Of a stretch of 64,000 bases of DNA, positions 60,851-64,000 are shown one piece after another; position 1 is the first letter of the stretch, and each line of letters opens with the position of its first letter. Origin of the DNA: Opisthorchis felineus (Eukaryota > Platyhelminthes > Trematoda > Opisthorchiida > Opisthorchiidae); NCBI GenBank assembly GCA_004794785.1, contig SJOL01013156.1, forward strand, positions 70,886 through 134,885, given 5' to 3'. The translations under genes were made by a program, and so were the position numbers. The notes under the pieces were generated by a model, which did no database searches, was not told where the DNA came from, and saw only the letters and a program-made list of their open reading frames with translations.

Positions 60851-61339
60851 ACTGTGAATCTTATCATCCACTCTGATTTCAAATATGTCACAGATCTAGT
60901 ATCAAGCTGTCCATTGCAAACTAGTGTCGTCAAATGACAATTACATCTTTGTACATAATATGGGCATAATGTACATAATGGGCACAATGTTGATGCTTTT
61001 AACTCCAAGTTGAGGCCCGGTAGCGTTCAGTTCCTGATATTTTTGCAGCCTTACTTCCAGAACGCAAGAGTATGCAAGTTTGAAAATGAAGTTAGCAATA
61101 TCCCGGGCTCTGTGAGGCGGTGGCATCTTAGCCTTATTTCCACCGGTTTCAGTGTCACCGACTGTTTAGCCATATATTCAGTCATTGTTCTGTGAAAGGG
61201 CCGATAGTTTTCACAAGTTTCGTATTTTCTCAAGATGTACTTCGTGTCCTAGTAATGGATAAAATGGACATTTTTAAACCGCAAATCTTGCTAATCTGGA
61301 ACAATTAATTTTTAATTTCACTGAAAGCAGACCACTATG

Positions 61340-61563
61340 GCGCCTTAGACAAGTTTTCAGAACTAAAGACTAATAAATAATAATCGTTCAGCTGTAACAC
61401 CCTTTCAGTGCCTAGCTGCCATGTCGTCCAAAGGAAGCACGAGGTCCGGGATACTGCTAGGTTACCCAAGCCTAGACAGGGGAAGTCGAGAAGCAGAGGC
61501 CGGGTTCGAACTACGACCTTCTGGTCAGTAGATTCGTGCTCTAACCACTGAGCCATCTCGCCT
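61340..61563 (-). repeat. tRNA-derived SINE, minus strand
   Basis: The minus strand starts ggcgagaTGGCTCAGTGGTTAGAGC (A box, about 61556-61540) and has GTTCGAACCCGG (B box, 61511-61500), a nearly tRNA-like head of about 65 bases. The body (cttcccctgtctagg ... gctgaacgatt) runs to an A/T-rich end near 61.37 kb. A body-only copy lies at 38.1 kb on the plus strand, which confirms a dispersed family. The 73-codon frame over it is a shadow. Confidence 0.8.
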
Positions 61564-63118
61564 AAAGACTAGACTAAAGACTGTACAATATGGAATGGAG
61601 AAGGATGGCCTTAGAGACCAAAACCATATTTGCTGGGGGAAATTTCAACCTTTGTCTTTAAAACCTAAGTGGGATCTCCAGTTGTAAGGTGTTATGTACG
61701 GTATAATGTACCTGAGATATTTAAGAATCGAGTATGGCGATAGCAGCCGCTGGTTTTCACGTGTGTTGGATGGTGCAGCAACTAAGCGCACTTTCACATG
61801 GCGAAGACTTATGAGGAATTGTGTTGGCTAGGTTCAGTTGGTACAGTTGAAGTGCTACAATTTATTAGACATCAAATTAATTAACGTTTCAACAGGCTCA
61901 TTTGAGATAGTTGCGAACCCTTCGCAAACAGAAATAATCTTTGGTGAAATTTGATAAAAACCTTGATTTATCCGAATCTAAGAGAGTTGCTTTTAGATCG
62001 GCAGTTACATGTTTTGGTTGTGATTTCTCAAACTGAATCACCATCTAACCTCTACGTTCGGCCAACCGATTGAGCAGTTTCTATTTTTCTTCTACCATAA
62101 AATGTCATCCAGTTGTACCGGCACTCTTTAAGTGTATTTATTCTAACTTGCTACCACTAAGGGAATAAAGTTCCCACAACCAGCTGTGGATTGTATCTAG
62201 ACGGTCTGACTTCTACACCCACATGAACAGTTCCATTACAGATGAAACGTCTCGTGCAGCTGAGCTTCTTGGGATCCGGCAACATCCATGCTAGATTCTT
62301 CAGTGATGTAGCAGGGATGTAGCAGGATCTATGTAGAGCATCTCCGTACCTTATTTGTGATAGGGTTGTAGGCTTACTGTATAACGTGTTACCTTTTGGA
62401 ATCATGACCAGGCTAGAAAATTTTTGCAGCAAAATCTCTACAGGATCAGGCATGCAGAAAACCTCATAACGGTGTTTTTATCGTCTTAGCATCCAGTTGA
62501 TTAGGGCAGTTTCCGTACGACACAATGTTGAGTGCAAATCTATCGCGGGTCAGATGATCGAAGCAGCTCTAGACAGTGAAGTGAGTGATACTTAAAGGCA
62601 GTAGGAATGAGGTGTGCAAATTGACACTTACTACTGTCACAGTATTTCCATCTGAACTTTCCTGCGAGGCCTTCAGTGAAAAAGAAATTCCTACTGTCGC
62701 TACCACCGGCATATCTCTGTGGTTTAGCATCCTGCCTAAAAACGACCTGCTAACAGACAGTATCATTTTAATACATGAGAATGAGCTTTCCCACGATCAC
62801 TTTTCAAACAGCATCAGCTCAGTTTAAAAAAAGGACTTGACCGCACAAAATGTCTCACATCCGATCAGCTGTTAGTTCTGTCAGATGAATTCAGACGGTC
62901 TGTCTGTGATGCAACACAGAGTAACATTGTACTTCTAATTTCCATCCTTAGGGTCATTCCGTGCCTTGAGTAATCAGCAAACCTTGGTCTTGCTTATAAA
63001 CCTTGTATGGGTTTTCTTCATGCTCATTCAAGCTCCTTAAACTAACGTACTCTTCATTTTTTTACACTTTCAAGCATGCATTGTTCTTCTCCACCCTACT
63101 GCATTTTGAGCGCTATCT

Positions 63119-63600
63119 ATGCAGTTCCCAGCACTAGAACTACCCGCTTCGATCGTCTTGCATCACGCTCAAGTGTACTTCTCAAACCGTGGCCATGAAT
63201 CTGTCAAGGAAAGTTTCTATGACGCTGTAGGTGGTTTTTTACGATGGGTCAAAAACTCAGACATCGTTGTGGTTGCTACCGATATGAACAATCAATTAGG
63301 TAGGTTTAGCGCTGTTGAGGCTCAATTGGGTGATCGCATTGGGTGGGACAGGAAGCACACAGAGACATGTTACAGAGCACCTACTACAGATTTGTGATAA
63401 GCTTAAACTGGCTTTTGCAGTACCGATTTTTGGAACAGCGAAAGCCTTTTGACTACGTAGGACCTATCAAAAAACCAGCTCCAAGGCCATCGGTTACGGG
63501 TGGCAACGGCTAATCGCTGCGCGTCGCTTCTAATGGAAACGTTTGTGGACTCCGATCATCTGGTTGTCCGTGGCTGTTTTCCATGGCACATTCCAACAAA
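63119..63600 (+). mobile_element. LINE AP-endonuclease fragment (RTE-like), decayed
   Basis: The frame reads ESVKESFYDAVGGFLRWVKN, then SDIVVVATDMNNQLGRFSA, then VEAQLGDRIGWDRKHTE. This follows the APE-type endonuclease of RTE-like LINEs, in which a helix of the type VKDAFYD..LL precedes V.VAGD.NAQ.G. The usual G-D of VAGD is T-D here. After a stop, VDSDHLVV near 63.55 kb corresponds to the catalytic SDH motif in yet another frame. The copy is dead and probably truncated. Confidence 0.65.
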
Positions 63601-63779
63601 ACAGGCACACCATGTAGCGATTGAGAAGCTCACGGACCCTGAAGACAGGCATATATGTCGTATTGTTGGTGGTGTGAAAAGATATGGGAATTTTTATCGG
63701 GTAGCATGTCATATGTAGGCTGAAAAGTTTAGGAGCACTGAAAAGCTGTTTCATCCTTATTGATAATCTCCAGAAATAT

Positions 63780-63940
63780 GTACCTCACGAAACTCCCTGG
63801 AGTTTCGAACTCGCGATTTCCAGGGTTTTAGGTTGAGCACTTAACGGTCCGGACGCGAGTGGTCGATCAGTAGCGTGATTGTCCCGCACTAAACATGCAC
63901 TTCCTGGAACTTCGTGGGAGGCACACTGCTGATGATTCCC
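63780..63940 (-). repeat. Possible tRNA-derived repeat, minus strand
   Basis: The minus strand contains ACCGTTAAGTGCTCAACC (A-box-like) and, 25 bases on, GCGAGTTCGAAACTCC (B-box-like), with ccctgga/tccaggg able to pair around the B box. It resembles a SINE head, but no second copy was found. Confidence 0.45.
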
Positions 63941-64000
63941 AATAAGGATAAAACAGCTGTACAGTTCTCCCCGTCTTTTCAGCATAACTTGACTTCACTT

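Larger units (their letters stand above)
60246..64000. other. 3' flank of the TRPA-like gene, repeats only
   Basis: No clear AATAAA close to the stop was noted. The stretch holds hammerhead-like copy E (60.76-60.84 kb), the SINE (61.34-61.56 kb), a short tandem (gatgtagcagg twice, near 62.3 kb), a LINE endonuclease fragment and a tRNA-like repeat. No further gene was recognised. Confidence 0.55.

Noticed and set aside
61335..61556. 73-codon minus-strand frame starting MAQWLEHESTD
   Set aside because: It coincides with the tRNA-derived SINE head and body, which are non-coding.

Overview
The window is animal genomic DNA with a compact exon, long intron layout. It is most likely from a flatworm, and within flatworms a trematode (fluke). 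The main gene is a TRPA-type ankyrin TRP channel in which most exons are 40-290 bases and the introns run to about 8.6 kb. The introns hold decayed retroelements of types typical of trematodes: a CsRn1-like Ty3/gypsy element with a CHCC zinc finger in Gag, a Penelope-like GIY-YIG fragment, LINE fragments and tRNA-derived SINEs. The species assignment is inference. Nothing in the window looks bacterial or viral.

Layout. Positions 1-5.4 kb hold no certain gene: one possible short exon on the minus strand (196-292) and one possible N-terminal exon on the plus strand (2818-3080). From 5386 to 60245 on the plus strand, sixteen exons with canonical splice sites join in phase into one open frame of 863 residues ending at a stop. 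In order they encode about ten ankyrin repeats, a pre-S1 linker, S1 to S6 with the pore loop between S5 and S6, a TRP-domain-like post-S6 segment and a short C-terminal tail. The first ankyrin repeats and the start codon are not identified, so the gene is incomplete at its 5' end as read here. After 60.25 kb only repeats were recognised: a tRNA-derived SINE (about 61.34-61.56 kb), a LINE endonuclease fragment (about 63.1-63.6 kb) and another tRNA-like repeat (about 63.8 kb).

The introns carry the mobile DNA. Intron 1 has a Penelope-like fragment at 7.56-8.15 kb. Introns at 14.85 and 16.5 kb have LINE reverse-transcriptase tail fragments on the minus strand. A tRNA-derived repeat lies at 17.6-17.8 kb. 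A 5'-truncated SINE copy is at 38.1 kb. The intron between the S2-S3 exon and the S4-S5-pore exon carries an antisense, frameshifted CsRn1-like gypsy element at about 46.05-49.6 kb.

The most interesting items are a dispersed five-copy repeat whose centre matches the hammerhead ribozyme core (CTGATGA, a short hairpin, then GAAAC), with one copy retaining both core boxes; an almost perfect 49-base hairpin at 30306-30354; and the channel itself. Its pore has Glu where vertebrate TRPA1 has the selectivity-filter Asp, and its pre-S1 linker has no cysteine in the region where vertebrate TRPA1 senses electrophiles.
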